Translations under genes and position numbers: made by a program
Notes under the pieces: model-generated
The model's input: the letters and a program-made list of their open reading frames with translations, nothing else
What the model was told of the DNA's origin: nothing
The model's database searches: none
DNA from: a virus
DNA length: 28,379 nucleotides
Strand: one strand, 5' to 3'
Virus record (IMG/VR): IMGVR_UViG_3300020187_000159
Span: 1-28,379 of that record
Shown: piece after piece, positions 1-8,986 of the stretch
Numbering within the stretch: the first letter of the stretch is position 1
Layout of the letters: each line of letters starts with the position of its first letter

Positions 1-165
1 AATAGTCTGGGAATGTACCCGTTAGGTCCACTCGTAAACATGGTCGCAGGCGTTCTTTGGCTAGTAGTCGCTATTGCTTGGAATGATCGAGCGTTAATTG
101 TAACAAACTTTACTATCACCTTCGTTTGTGTGATAGGACTTTTACTAAACTTTGGAGTAATATGA
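1..165 (+). CDS. Small membrane protein, 5'-truncated by window edge
   Basis: Frame 1 is open from the first base to TGA at 163-165, giving the last 54 residues of a protein whose start lies outside the window. The visible part has two hydrophobic stretches (about residues 13-27 and 36-53) separated by a short polar turn (NDRA), so it looks like a two-helix inner-membrane protein. The next gene starts inside its stop codon (ATGA), which indicates translational coupling. Function is not recognisable. Similar tiny membrane proteins are common in marine phage genomes, but I cannot assign a family from the sequence alone. Confidence 0.6.
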   Translation, partial: NSLGMYPLGPLVNMVAGVLWLVVAIAWNDRALIVTNFTITFVCVIGLLLNFGVI

Positions 166-305
166 TGGAAGAATCAGATTTAGATGTAGCGCAAGTTGAA
201 CTCTCTCATGCTGAAGGCAAGATGATTATCGGAGTATCGCTATTCTGTATTGCTGTTGTTGGCGGCTTTTCTTATGCAGTACTAGCATCGATGGGGTTCA
301 TGTAA
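162..305 (+). CDS. 47-residue single-helix membrane protein
   Basis: The ORF starts with ATGATG, overlaps the stop of the upstream gene, and ends in TAA. The product has an acidic N-terminus (MMEESDLDVAQVE) followed by one hydrophobic segment at about residues 22-43, so it is probably a bitopic inner-membrane protein. It is sandwiched between two other tiny genes with four- and one-base overlaps, which argues for real translation. No family was recognised. Confidence 0.55.
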   Translation: MMEESDLDVAQVELSHAEGKMIIGVSLFCIAVVGGFSYAVLASMGFM

Positions 306-427
306 TGAGCGATACAAAAGAAGTGTTAATCGAAGTTTCACCTATTCCCGAAACTGAGGAACAGAGAAAAGCCCGAGAACTTGCCGAAATCAAGACCGAG
401 TTCGGAATTCTAGTAGAAGAAGCTTGA
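305..427 (+). CDS. 40-residue acidic soluble protein
   Basis: ATG overlaps the last base of the previous TAA; the frame stays open to TGA at 425-427. The product is short, acidic and probably helical in its second half (EEQRKARELAEIKTEFG). It has no membrane segment and no recognised family. Its stop codon lies inside the -35 hexamer of the promoter for the next transcription unit, so this gene ends the left-hand mini-operon. Confidence 0.5.
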   Translation: MSDTKEVLIEVSPIPETEEQRKARELAEIKTEFGILVEEA

Positions 428-452
428 CAAACAGGGGCTTATTTGCTATAAT
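424..452 (+). promoter_or_regulatory. Consensus sigma70 promoter for the radical SAM operon
   Basis: TTGACA (424-429), a 17-base spacer and TATAAT (447-452): all twelve hexamer positions match the host vegetative sigma70 consensus. Predicted transcription start is about 459, giving a short leader before the gene at 485, which has an AAGGTG ribosome-binding site at 474-479. A perfect promoter like this is typical of phage early transcription by unmodified host polymerase. No other convincing promoter or terminator was seen before 13917. Confidence 0.8.
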
Positions 453-484
453 AGATAGATAAACTGTTATTTCAAGGTGTTTTT

Positions 485-793
485 ATGTATCTCAATCTCG
501 GCAACTCCCTTAACTACACTACCAATGGTCGCAAGCGCAAGAAGCTACCAGCAAAGAAAGCGCATAAAAGAAAGTTCGAGACATATGTGCCTAAGCAAAC
601 GGCATATGTAAGAGAGACTCCCAACTACCCCAGTGTGACTACAGCAGCCTCTGCTGAGTCATGTTCTAAGCCTACTCGTGTGTCATACACTGGTACACTT
701 GTCAAAGGAATAGCAACTATGCACAAGTCTAATGCAGTGCCTATCATCAATGACCAAGAAGCAACCGATATTGCAAATATGAGGCGTGGTTAG
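485..793 (+). CDS. Conserved small basic phage protein
   Basis: 102 residues. The N-terminal third is very basic (GRKRKKLPAKKAHKRK), the middle is rich in Ser/Thr/Pro, and the C-terminus (TGTLVKGIATMHKSNAVPII, then NDQEATDIANMRRG) looks folded and helical. From memory this C-terminal block recurs in small uncharacterised proteins of marine T4-like phages; no function is known to me. It is the first gene after the consensus early promoter, so it is probably made early. A nucleic-acid-binding role is possible from the charge but is only a guess. Its TAG overlaps the GTG start of the methyltransferase. Confidence 0.75.
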   Translation: MYLNLGNSLNYTTNGRKRKKLPAKKAHKRKFETYVPKQTAYVRETPNYPSVTTAASAESCSKPTRVSYTGTLVKGIATMHKSNAVPIINDQEATDIANMRRG

Positions 794-1401
794 TGAAAAT
801 AGATTTTGATTTAGTGTCTAGATGGATGTATGAGATACGAGAAAATCCGAGAATGTTGGATTGTTTTTGGCCTAGTCAAATTGCAAGCAAAAAGTGGCTG
901 ATAGAAAATCTCGAGGAAGAGTCATACTGGCGTGGACATATGGGAGACATTGTAATCTTTGGCGGCTGGTATGGCGTACTTGCCCAAATGTTACATCAAA
1001 AATATCCTGGTAACTATATAAGTGTAGATGCTGATCCGTCTTGTGAAGAAGTGTTCAATAGAATAAACACAAATTCACAGATAAAGTTTAAAAATGTTTG
1101 CATGTCCGATTATGATTACAGTGATTGTCTCTTTTTAGATATGGTAATCAATACAAGCAGTGAACATGTCAGTCAAGAAGTCTATGCACAGTGGTGGGGT
1201 AACATTCCTAGGGGTACTAAATATATTGTACAGGGCAATAACTTTTTTGAGACAGATGAGCATGTGAGATGCACTGATACCCTTGAAGAATTTGTTACTA
1301 TTAACTATCTAGAAAGCGCAAAGATAAAAAAGACTCTTAACTGCGGCATGAGACCAGACGGTTCTCCTTTCTATCGTTTCATGGCAATAGGTATTAAATA
1401 A
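793..1401 (+). CDS. Class I SAM-dependent methyltransferase-like protein
   Basis: 202 residues starting at GTG overlapping the upstream stop. A Rossmann motif I-like glycine stretch is at about 53-62 (IVIFGGWYGV), followed by a beta-strand and acidic residues D79/D81 (ISVDADP) that would hold the SAM ribose, and a motif IV-like segment VINTSSEHV at 118-126. The N-terminal WPSQIASKKWL helix precedes the fold. Length fits a single-domain enzyme. The methyl acceptor is unknown. As the gene opens the enzyme series and lies two bases before the first radical SAM gene, it probably acts on the same substrate as that cluster. A methyltransferase fold is likely; a nucleic-acid target cannot be excluded. 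Confidence 0.7.
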   Translation: MKIDFDLVSRWMYEIRENPRMLDCFWPSQIASKKWLIENLEEESYWRGHMGDIVIFGGWYGVLAQMLHQKYPGNYISVDADPSCEEVFNRINTNSQIKFKNVCMSDYDYSDCLFLDMVINTSSEHVSQEVYAQWWGNIPRGTKYIVQGNNFFETDEHVRCTDTLEEFVTINYLESAKIKKTLNCGMRPDGSPFYRFMAIGIK

Positions 1402-1403
1402 TT

Positions 1404-2876
1404 ATGAATGACAAAAACAATTTAATACCTCTAACTAATTTAGATGAAGATATTAGAGGCGATCAGGTAATAGCTACACTCGATGGGGCATATAAGAGTG
1501 TCTATTTTGATAATACTAAAGATATGTTAGAGGGGCTAAATGAAGTTAGTCCTTCATTCTGTTTAGCTAAGTGGTTCAATGTTAGTATTCACATACCTAC
1601 AGGAAGAACTCATAGCTGTTATCACCCTCCTACTCACAAAGTTCCTTTAGAAGAATTAAAAGAAAATCCTGGTGCCTTGCATAATACAAAATATAAAAAA
1701 GAACAGAGAAAAAAAATGTTATTGGGTGAGAGACCTGACGAATGTTCCTTTTGTTGGCAACTCGAAGATGCTGGCAACATGTCAGATAGGGCGTACAGAA
1801 GTTTTGATGTGAATGCAGAGGGAGTAATAGAAGAAGCCCTTTCACACGGTGTATCTGGAAATCCTTCTCCCAAATATCTTGAAGTCAATTTTAGTCAAGC
1901 ATGTAATCTAAAGTGTGCGTATTGTTCTCCCCACTTGTCCACAGAATGGCATAAAGAAGTCAAGCAACACGGAGCATATATTTTAACTGATAGGTCACAT
2001 AATGATCCTTCTTTTCTGATGGGTGAAGGCGGGTGGGCCCCTGATAATTCGTTAGATAATCCCTATCTGTTAGCATTTTGGGATTGGTTCCCAACAGTTT
2101 ATAGTGAGTTGCAAACATTTAGAATGACGGGCGGCGAGCCACTGATGGATAAGAATACATTCAAAATTTTTGATTATGTAAAAAAGAATCCGTCTGACAA
2201 GTTACATTTGAGTATTACAAGTAACTGCTGTCCGCCAAAGAATCAATGGCAAAAATTTATCACTGACCTCAAAGAAATTACTGATGTCAATGCCATAGAT
2301 CATTTTATGTTATATTGTAGTTTAGATACTTGGGGCGAACAAGCAGAATACATTCGAACAGGAATGGACTTTGATGTGTTACATAAAAATGTTATTCAGT
2401 ACTTAACAGAAAGCGAAAGACATTCACTAACATTTATTGTAACCTGCAATCTTTTATGTCTTCCTAGTTTTCCTAAACTATTTGAAAACATTCTAAAACT
2501 AAGACAGACATATAACACAGATCGACAGTTAGTATGGTTTGACACTCCTATGTTACACGATCCAAAGTGGATGAGTATGAAACTTGCATCAAAAGAGATG
2601 TTACATCCGCTACTAAATATAATAGAGTTTATGCAAGAAAATAAAGAGACCACTATAAATCGTTATAAGGGATTTAAAGACTACGAGATAGATAAGTTAC
2701 AGCGACTATATGATTGGGCAGCAGAGCCTATGCAACCAGAAGAAGAAATTCTCCATAAGAAAAACTTCATTGCTCACTTTAGACAGCATGATGAAAGAAG
2801 AAATACCAATTTGAAAACAATGTTCCCAGAAATATTGCCATTTATAGAAGAATGTGAGGCCTTGATTGATGAGTAA
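1404..2876 (+). CDS. Radical SAM protein 1 with N-terminal twitch-like domain (subtype A)
   Basis: 490 residues. The core cluster motif C-x3-C-x2-C is at C167/C171/C174 (CNLKCAYC) and the SAM-binding GGEP is at 243-246. Before the core is a cysteine-rich domain (C53, C72, C114, C117, with conserved His in SCYHPPTH) that could hold an auxiliary Fe-S cluster; this placement fits the N-terminal twitch radical SAM family. Later landmarks are EYIRTGMDFDVLHKN and the C-terminal DERRNTNLKTMFPE block shared by all seven paralogues. It has about 30 extra N-terminal residues compared with the next two proteins. It should cleave SAM to the 5'-deoxyadenosyl radical; the substrate is unknown. The next gene starts inside its 3' end. 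Confidence 0.9.
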   Translation: MNDKNNLIPLTNLDEDIRGDQVIATLDGAYKSVYFDNTKDMLEGLNEVSPSFCLAKWFNVSIHIPTGRTHSCYHPPTHKVPLEELKENPGALHNTKYKKEQRKKMLLGERPDECSFCWQLEDAGNMSDRAYRSFDVNAEGVIEEALSHGVSGNPSPKYLEVNFSQACNLKCAYCSPHLSTEWHKEVKQHGAYILTDRSHNDPSFLMGEGGWAPDNSLDNPYLLAFWDWFPTVYSELQTFRMTGGEPLMDKNTFKIFDYVKKNPSDKLHLSITSNCCPPKNQWQKFITDLKEITDVNAIDHFMLYCSLDTWGEQAEYIRTGMDFDVLHKNVIQYLTESERHSLTFIVTCNLLCLPSFPKLFENILKLRQTYNTDRQLVWFDTPMLHDPKWMSMKLASKEMLHPLLNIIEFMQENKETTINRYKGFKDYEIDKLQRLYDWAAEPMQPEEEILHKKNFIAHFRQHDERRNTNLKTMFPEILPFIEECEALIDE

Positions 2877-4380
2877 CGAAAACAGTTTATTAGAATATAG
2901 GAAAAGAGTAGTTGATGAAATCAGTCCATCATTCTGTGGAGCTAAATGGTTTAACGCTACAATTTGGCTAGGTCACGGTCAAACTGCTTCTTGTCACCAT
3001 CCACCGTCACATGCAATTGATCTTGAAGAACTCAAGGACAATCCTTCGGCTATTCATAACACCAAGCACAAAAAAGAAATGCGTAAGATGATGCTCCATG
3101 GTGTTCGCCCCAACGAATGTGAATACTGTTGGAAAATTGAAGACATGGGCAAAGATCATATCTCTGACCGTGTGATGAAGTCTTTAACCTTTAAGGATGA
3201 AGAAAACTTTTCGACTGAAGAAATGGGCTGGGATGCTGATGTCAATCTAAAGACATTAGAGATAAGTTTCGACCGTACATGTAATTTTTCTTGTTCATAC
3301 TGCAATCCTTCGTTCAGTTCGTCTTGGGTGAAAGATATTAAGAAAAACGGTCCTTATCAAAACATTACAAGTGACGGCAGAGACCATTATGTTTCTACGC
3401 ACGAGTATTCAGCTAATGCTGCTGCTAAAGAAGAAGATAATCCATATATTCAAGCATTTTGGAAATGGTTCAATAGCGAGTTACAGTACGAGTTAAGAGA
3501 ACTCAGAATTACTGGCGGAGAACCTTTGATGGCAGCTTCTGTATGGAAACTGTTTGATTGGTTCAGAGATAATCCTGAACGTGCAGAAACTTTAAAGTAT
3601 GCAATTAATTCTAACTTAGTTCCGAAGAAAGAATTAATGGATAGATTAGTTGCCTCGTCTAAGAGTGTGCCTTTTCTTGACATATACACTAGCCAAGAAG
3701 CCACTGGAGCAATTGCTGAATACATTCGTGATGGTCTTGATTATGACCAATGGTTAGCAAATGTTGAACGACTAATTACTGAAGGCAAAGTAAATCAAAT
3801 CGTTTGTATGTCTACTATTAATAGCTTATGTTTGCCTGGTCTAGTTGACTTCATGGAAACTGCTAGAAAAATTAAAAGAAAGTATGGTAGACAGTATCTT
3901 ACTACTTCTTTGAATATGCTCAGATTCCCAAGTTTTCAGGCAGTAGCTATCTTGCCTCCTGAAATTAAAACTAAGTATAAGATAGAAATTGAAAACTGGT
4001 ATAAAGAAATAGTGTCAGTTATGAAAATTGATTTAGACCCATTTGGTATTCAGTTGTATTCAGAATGGGAATTGTCTCAAATCGAAAGACTTATTGACTA
4101 CTTAGATGTTATCAAAACTCCTCATTCGTTTACTGCAACTACTGACAAGTTATACAATGACTTCAGGCAGTTCTTTTTACAATATGACGAAAGAAGAGGT
4201 AAAAACTTTAGAGAAGTATTCCCGAAAGAGTATGTTGATTTTATAGACAGTATTCCAGATCCTACTCCTGATGAATCGAGAGCAAATTTAATTCCTTTGG
4301 TACATGTTCAAGATCCAGCTCCAGATCATATGACTGGCGGCGGCTATATAAGCGATGAGTTAAAAAATGGAAAGGAATGA
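2869..4380 (+). CDS. Radical SAM protein 2 with N-terminal twitch-like domain (subtype A)
   Basis: 503 residues from ATG at 2869, eight bases inside the upstream gene; a TTG one codon earlier is less likely. The radical SAM motif is C138/C142/C145 (CNFSCSYC), with GGEP at 216-219. N-terminal cysteines C23, C42, C84 and C87 align with those of the neighbouring genes (ISPSFCGAKW, SCHHPPSH, CEYCW). EYIRDGLDYDQWLANV and DERRGKNFREVFPKEY complete the shared signatures. A roughly 40-residue C-terminal tail rich in Asp, Pro and Gly is unique to this copy and contains NLIPL, also present at the N-terminus of radical SAM 1. Closest relatives by eye are the flanking proteins, which suggests tandem duplication. 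Confidence 0.9.
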   Translation: MSNENSLLEYRKRVVDEISPSFCGAKWFNATIWLGHGQTASCHHPPSHAIDLEELKDNPSAIHNTKHKKEMRKMMLHGVRPNECEYCWKIEDMGKDHISDRVMKSLTFKDEENFSTEEMGWDADVNLKTLEISFDRTCNFSCSYCNPSFSSSWVKDIKKNGPYQNITSDGRDHYVSTHEYSANAAAKEEDNPYIQAFWKWFNSELQYELRELRITGGEPLMAASVWKLFDWFRDNPERAETLKYAINSNLVPKKELMDRLVASSKSVPFLDIYTSQEATGAIAEYIRDGLDYDQWLANVERLITEGKVNQIVCMSTINSLCLPGLVDFMETARKIKRKYGRQYLTTSLNMLRFPSFQAVAILPPEIKTKYKIEIENWYKEIVSVMKIDLDPFGIQLYSEWELSQIERLIDYLDVIKTPHSFTATTDKLYNDFRQFFLQYDERRGKNFREVFPKEYVDFIDSIPDPTPDESRANLIPLVHVQDPAPDHMTGGGYISDELKNGKE

Positions 4381-5776
4381 CCAGTTATTAAAATTTAAAG
4401 AAATAGTTCTTGATCCTATCAGCCCTTCTGTGTGTAGTGCTAAGTGGCTAGAGACTACGATGTGGTTATATGACGGAGTAACTGCGTCTTGTCATCATAA
4501 CCCTTCTCACAAAATACAACTAGATCCAAATGATCCGTCGTCTTTGCATAATACTGCACAAAAAATAAATGAAAGAAAAGCTATGTTAGCAGGAGAAAAG
4601 CCTAGCGGATGTAGTTATTGTTGGAACACAGAAGATAATAATAGTATTAGTGATAGATACAGAAAGTCTCATGCACACAAAACTGCTATGCTTAAAATAC
4701 CTATGGAATTAGAAAGTGATACTGAATTATCTACCGCCAGTAAAGCGTATCAGAAAAAAGTTTTCACCAGTGTAAATGATGCATCTCCTACACATCTTGA
4801 AATTGCTTTTAGCAGAGTGTGCAACTTAGGTTGTATGTATTGTGGTCCATATTTTAGTAATACATGGGCGAACGATATCAGGGTAAACGGTCCATATGAG
4901 ATCCGAGATAAGAATCATTATGATACAAGATTCGAAGATTGGATGCCTGAAATTAAAGATGAAGAAGACAACCCCTATATAAAAGCATTTTTCCAATGGT
5001 GGCCAGAATTAAAAAAGACATTGATGAATTTGAGATTTACAGGCGGTGAACCTTTTTTACATGCAGCGATGTGGAAATTTTTAAAAGAAGCAGTATCTGA
5101 TCCCATGTATAAGGGAGATATATTAATAAATTCTAATCTGATACACAATAGAAAATTATTAGAAAAGTTTATTGATATTGCAAATATACCAATTATAGGC
5201 AGTGAAAACAAATTACGAAAATTTCAAATTCATACTAGTTGTGAAAGTAGTTTAACTGATTCTGAATATATTCGTGATGGGTTTGATGGTAAGGTTTGGC
5301 TAGAAAATGTAAATACACTGTTGTCTTCGGTGCCCAATTTAAAAATAACAGTCACTACTGCAATAAATAATATTGCAATTTGGTCATACGATGATTATAT
5401 TGATACTATAATTGACTTGAGGTTAAAATATGGCAGTCATCGAATCAATCTAAATTCTAACCGAGTATTTCATCCGGTCTATCAACAAATAGCAATGATT
5501 GATATCGAGCGGCGAATGAAACTGAAAGATATGCTTATTATTAGCAGAAAAAAATTAAAAGATTCTGGTGTCTCTAATAAATATGATTTCGATCAATTAG
5601 ATTCTTTGATAAATTATACGGGAGAGCTACATACCTCTTCACATGACTCCGCTGAAGAGAAAGCGTTGATTAAATTTTTAGATGAATATAATATCAGAAG
5701 AAATAAAGACGAAACTACACTGTCCGCCGGATATCTAGATTGGATTTATGAACTAAGAGAAAGACATGATAAATAA
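4367..5776 (+). CDS. Radical SAM protein 3 with N-terminal twitch-like domain (subtype A)
   Basis: 469 residues, overlapping the upstream gene by 14 bases. The motif is C152/C156/C159 (CNLGCMYC), GGEP at 226-229, N-terminal cysteines C23, C42, C82 and C85 in the same pattern as the two preceding paralogues (ISPSVCSAKW, SCHHNPSH, CSYCW). An insertion of about 35 residues lies between the N-terminal domain and the core. EYIRDGFDGKVWLENV is present; the C-terminal signature is degenerate (EYNIRRNKDETTLSAGYLDW), making this the most diverged of the three subtype A copies. All catalytic landmarks are intact, so it is probably active. Substrate unknown. Confidence 0.9.
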   Translation: MERNDQLLKFKEIVLDPISPSVCSAKWLETTMWLYDGVTASCHHNPSHKIQLDPNDPSSLHNTAQKINERKAMLAGEKPSGCSYCWNTEDNNSISDRYRKSHAHKTAMLKIPMELESDTELSTASKAYQKKVFTSVNDASPTHLEIAFSRVCNLGCMYCGPYFSNTWANDIRVNGPYEIRDKNHYDTRFEDWMPEIKDEEDNPYIKAFFQWWPELKKTLMNLRFTGGEPFLHAAMWKFLKEAVSDPMYKGDILINSNLIHNRKLLEKFIDIANIPIIGSENKLRKFQIHTSCESSLTDSEYIRDGFDGKVWLENVNTLLSSVPNLKITVTTAINNIAIWSYDDYIDTIIDLRLKYGSHRINLNSNRVFHPVYQQIAMIDIERRMKLKDMLIISRKKLKDSGVSNKYDFDQLDSLINYTGELHTSSHDSAEEKALIKFLDEYNIRRNKDETTLSAGYLDWIYELRERHDK

Positions 5777-7052
5777 GCCAGAAAATTTGTGTCTCATACC
5801 CTGGCTAGGATTTAGTAATAATCCTAATGGAGTTGCTCAGCCGTGTTGTATCTACAAAGGAAACATAAAAGACGAACTAGGTAATGATTTGTATGTACAA
5901 AAAACTGCTGTAAAAGATATTTTTGCTTCTGATTATATGCAAAATTTACGACAGGCATTTCGAGAAAATAAAAAACCTGTTGGTTGTGAAACTTGCTGGA
6001 AAGACGAAGCTAATGGGTATCGAAGCAAAAGAATGATATACAGTGAAAATGGTTTCTTTACAGATCCCAACTATGATGGACAGGTGGATTGGAAAGAAGA
6101 GCCAGAGTTCCCGCAAGAATATCAAATGATTATAAACAACAGTTGCAACTTGAAATGTAGATCATGTGGACCTAGCCACAGTTCGTTGTGGCAACAAGAA
6201 AATGTAAAGTTTGATGGTAATTCTGGTTTTGACATGCCATTCAAGCAAGCAGGTGATAAGCAAGGTGAATTGTGGAATACAAGACATGAATGGTATCCAC
6301 ATTTGCGGCACTTAGAAGTAGTAGGGGGAGAGCCAATGTTTATCAAGCAGTGGCATAAAGTATTTGATGAATTGATTGAATTGGGGCATTCAAAAAACAT
6401 TACGCTTGACATGAGTTCTAATTGTACTATAATTATACCAGAACTGCTATTAAAATTAAAACGAAATTTTCGCCGAGTTGGTATAGGGTTGAGCGTTGAT
6501 GGGACAGAAGATATTTATGAATACTTGAGGCATCCTGGTAAGTGGGATGAAGTATATTCTAATATGAAATTTTATAATGATTTTCATGTAGAGAATTGTA
6601 CCGGAGATCATCAAGTTTTGCTGCATCCATATAATGACAACCTAAACATTCAAGTCACATATACTATTGGCTGGTTGAATGCGTTAGATTTGATCAAAAT
6701 ACACAAATTAGTAAAAAAAGAGTTTCCTAGATTTAAAAAAATATGGAATAATATAATACATTGGCCAGAATTTATGTCAATTAACAATGCGCCAGAAGAA
6801 TTGAAAATTCTTATATCACACGAATGGGGCAGCTATGATTGGGGCGAATATGAAAATGATATTAATGCAATTGAAGATTTTATGTTTTCTACAGTAACTT
6901 CTCCAGAAGAATTTAAAAGACATTATGGTCAATTTGGCACAGTAGATACCAAAAGAAATGAAAATCTTTGGAATGTGATGCCAGAAAAATACAAGCCTCT
7001 GTTAGAAAAATATACTCACAATAGAGAAATAATCACTAACTATGAAAAATAA
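5766..7052 (+). CDS. Radical SAM protein 4 with N-terminal twitch/SPASM-like domain (subtype B)
   Basis: 428 residues, overlapping the upstream gene by 11 bases. The N-terminal domain follows the subtype B pattern: C9, then CC at 27-28 (AQPCCIYKG) and CETCW at 74-78. This resembles the usual C-terminal SPASM/twitch cluster domain moved to the N-terminus. The core motif is C127/C131/C134 (CNLKCRSC) and the SAM-binding motif is GGEP at 187-190. EYLRHPGKWDEVYSNM and the C-terminal KRNENLWNVMPEKY are the family signatures. It marks the switch from subtype A to B inside the gene array. Reaction and substrate unknown. Confidence 0.9.
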   Translation: MINKPENLCLIPWLGFSNNPNGVAQPCCIYKGNIKDELGNDLYVQKTAVKDIFASDYMQNLRQAFRENKKPVGCETCWKDEANGYRSKRMIYSENGFFTDPNYDGQVDWKEEPEFPQEYQMIINNSCNLKCRSCGPSHSSLWQQENVKFDGNSGFDMPFKQAGDKQGELWNTRHEWYPHLRHLEVVGGEPMFIKQWHKVFDELIELGHSKNITLDMSSNCTIIIPELLLKLKRNFRRVGIGLSVDGTEDIYEYLRHPGKWDEVYSNMKFYNDFHVENCTGDHQVLLHPYNDNLNIQVTYTIGWLNALDLIKIHKLVKKEFPRFKKIWNNIIHWPEFMSINNAPEELKILISHEWGSYDWGEYENDINAIEDFMFSTVTSPEEFKRHYGQFGTVDTKRNENLWNVMPEKYKPLLEKYTHNREIITNYEK

Positions 7053-8451
7053 AATAAATTATACAGATAAAGAATGGGATGATATAAAAAATAACGGTGC
7101 ATATTGTCCAGCACTGTTTAACTCCCTATATCTAAGTCCACAAAGTCAAATAACTAATTGTTGCGTGATGCAAGAGCATGATATGGATTCTGCACCAGTT
7201 GTTACTTCAGATCAAAAAGATATACCGGTAGTAGACCTATTAAATCAAGATTACTTCAGGAACGTAAGAAAAGATGCATTAAATGGCATAAAAAATGAGG
7301 CATGTAATCATTGTTGGAGATCACAAAAACATACACCGGAAAAAGAATATCGACAGACTTTTATTAAATTTTCTAAAAATTTAGACGAACAGATAAGAAA
7401 TAGTGTTTATGAAGATTATACTATAGACTTTAATGTTGTCGAAATGGAACATATGGATGTTAGATTCAGCACACTCTGCAACTTATTATGTAGATCGTGT
7501 TCTAGTGTATTTAGTAGTTCTTGGTATAAAGAAGACTTGGAATATGATAAAATAACCAGATCCCACGAGAAAAATACAAAATGGAAACATGGACTAGCTT
7601 TCAAACCAGGCGCCGCCAGTCTTTCAGTCGAATCTATTATTCCACACTTAGACACAGTGAAAAGACTTTACTTTGCTGGCGGCGAGCCAGTTATGCTAAC
7701 CGAACATTACGAAATCCTTCAATACCTAATAGACACTGGAAGAACAGATGTTAAGTTGTCCTACAATACTAACTTCAGTAAATTAATTTCCGGAAAAAAA
7801 GATATTATACCCTATTGGAAACAGTTTAAAAATATTACGATAGGTGCCAGCCTAGACGGGTCTCACGAGAAGGGTGAGTATATTAGGAAAGGCATTGTTT
7901 GGTCTGAAGTAGAAGAAAATATACAAAGATTGAAAAAAGAGTGTCCTCACATATATTTTTATGTGAGCCCCACCGTGAGTATACTAAACGCATATAATAT
8001 TACGGAATTTCACAGGGAATGGTACGAAAAAGGATATATTAAGATAAACGATTTTAGACTAAATGTATTGTATGGTCCTGAAGCATATTGTTTAGCAAAT
8101 TTACCCAGAAATCATAAAGATGCTTTAATAAAATTATATACAGAACACATCGAATGGATTTTTAAAACTTCACCAGAAACCAAGCTAATGAATTCTACTA
8201 GTCATGATATTATGACAGTATCTGACTATAATAGATTGATAAAATTTATTGACGAAACGCCAGCAAGTCCCGATTGGAAAGATAGTTGGTTTAAACATTT
8301 CTGGACAGATAAAAATAGAAAAGAAAACTTTTTTGAAATATTGCCCGAATACGAAGACTTGAAGCCCATGTTAATAGACAATTTAAAGGATAAACATTTT
8401 GACATCTCGAAAGAAATTCTTATAGAAGTGAAAAACATATATGAAAGCTAA
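7042..8451 (+). CDS. Radical SAM protein 5 with N-terminal twitch/SPASM-like domain (subtype B)
   Basis: 469 residues, 11-base overlap with the upstream gene. N-terminal cysteines are C22, CC at 40-41 (TNCCVMQ) and CNHCW at 88-92. The catalytic motif is C146/C150/C153 (CNLLCRSC), with GGEP at 213-216. EYIRKGIVWSEVEENI and NRKENFFEILPEY match the array-wide signatures. The segment between the core motif and GGEP is about 60 residues, as in the other copies. It is the last of five consecutive radical SAM genes; the oxygenase-like gene starts within its 3' end, so the enzymes are translationally coupled. Confidence 0.9.
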   Translation: MKNKINYTDKEWDDIKNNGAYCPALFNSLYLSPQSQITNCCVMQEHDMDSAPVVTSDQKDIPVVDLLNQDYFRNVRKDALNGIKNEACNHCWRSQKHTPEKEYRQTFIKFSKNLDEQIRNSVYEDYTIDFNVVEMEHMDVRFSTLCNLLCRSCSSVFSSSWYKEDLEYDKITRSHEKNTKWKHGLAFKPGAASLSVESIIPHLDTVKRLYFAGGEPVMLTEHYEILQYLIDTGRTDVKLSYNTNFSKLISGKKDIIPYWKQFKNITIGASLDGSHEKGEYIRKGIVWSEVEENIQRLKKECPHIYFYVSPTVSILNAYNITEFHREWYEKGYIKINDFRLNVLYGPEAYCLANLPRNHKDALIKLYTEHIEWIFKTSPETKLMNSTSHDIMTVSDYNRLIKFIDETPASPDWKDSWFKHFWTDKNRKENFFEILPEYEDLKPMLIDNLKDKHFDISKEILIEVKNIYES

Positions 8452-8986
8452 TCTAATATCAAAAGATTTTGCAGTGTGGGAAATAGAAGAATTCGATTTA
8501 CCAGAAGTTTCTTTCGAAGACGGCGAAGTGTACGAACAAGGAGCTAATGATCCTCGATTAAGAAACACTGTACATATACCTGATGCTGATGAAAGTAATT
8601 CGTTTTATTCTGTGTGGAATAAACATACAGATTTACTAGAGAAACAAATAAAAAAAGATAGCATTAATAATTTAACTGTTTGGCAAATGTGGATCAATGA
8701 AGTAGAAAATTTTAAATGGGGCGACTCTGGTACAGTGAGAATCCTTTCAGACTCCCCAGGATTTAATATGCAATATCATGTTGATAACCGCTTAATTTTT
8801 GGAGTGCTTCTTATCAATCTTATTGACAACACCGATTCTACTGTATTTGAAAATGGATACGTGGCGCCTTCAAAAAAAGGCACAGGAATATTCATGATGA
8901 ATAATAATGATTATCATAAAATAGATGTTACTTCAGATAGACTTATAGGATATCAAACATTAGCTGTAAATAAGTGCCTAGTATGA
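8441..8986 (+). CDS. 2OG-Fe(II) oxygenase-like protein
   Basis: 181 residues. The second half reads like the double-stranded beta-helix of Fe(II)/2-oxoglutarate oxygenases: H113-V-D115 (YHVDNRL) as the first two metal ligands, H159 (DYHKI) as the third, and R167 eight residues on as a possible 2-oxoglutarate carboxylate anchor. The order HxD...H...R and the spacing fit this family. If so, it would hydroxylate or desaturate a substrate using O2 in the cytoplasm. It overlaps radical SAM 5 and the dehydrogenase, both by about 4-11 bases. A non-catalytic cupin is the main alternative. The assignment rests on motif order only. Confidence 0.6.
   Translation: MKANLISKDFAVWEIEEFDLPEVSFEDGEVYEQGANDPRLRNTVHIPDADESNSFYSVWNKHTDLLEKQIKKDSINNLTVWQMWINEVENFKWGDSGTVRILSDSPGFNMQYHVDNRLIFGVLLINLIDNTDSTVFENGYVAPSKKGTGIFMMNNNDYHKIDVTSDRLIGYQTLAVNKCLV

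Noticed and set aside
485-793. RiPP precursor peptide for the radical SAM enzymes
   Set aside because: Although first in the operon, the protein lacks a leader/core arrangement and repeated core residues, and resembles a small conserved phage protein found without such enzymes. No other short ORF in the operon looks like a precursor.
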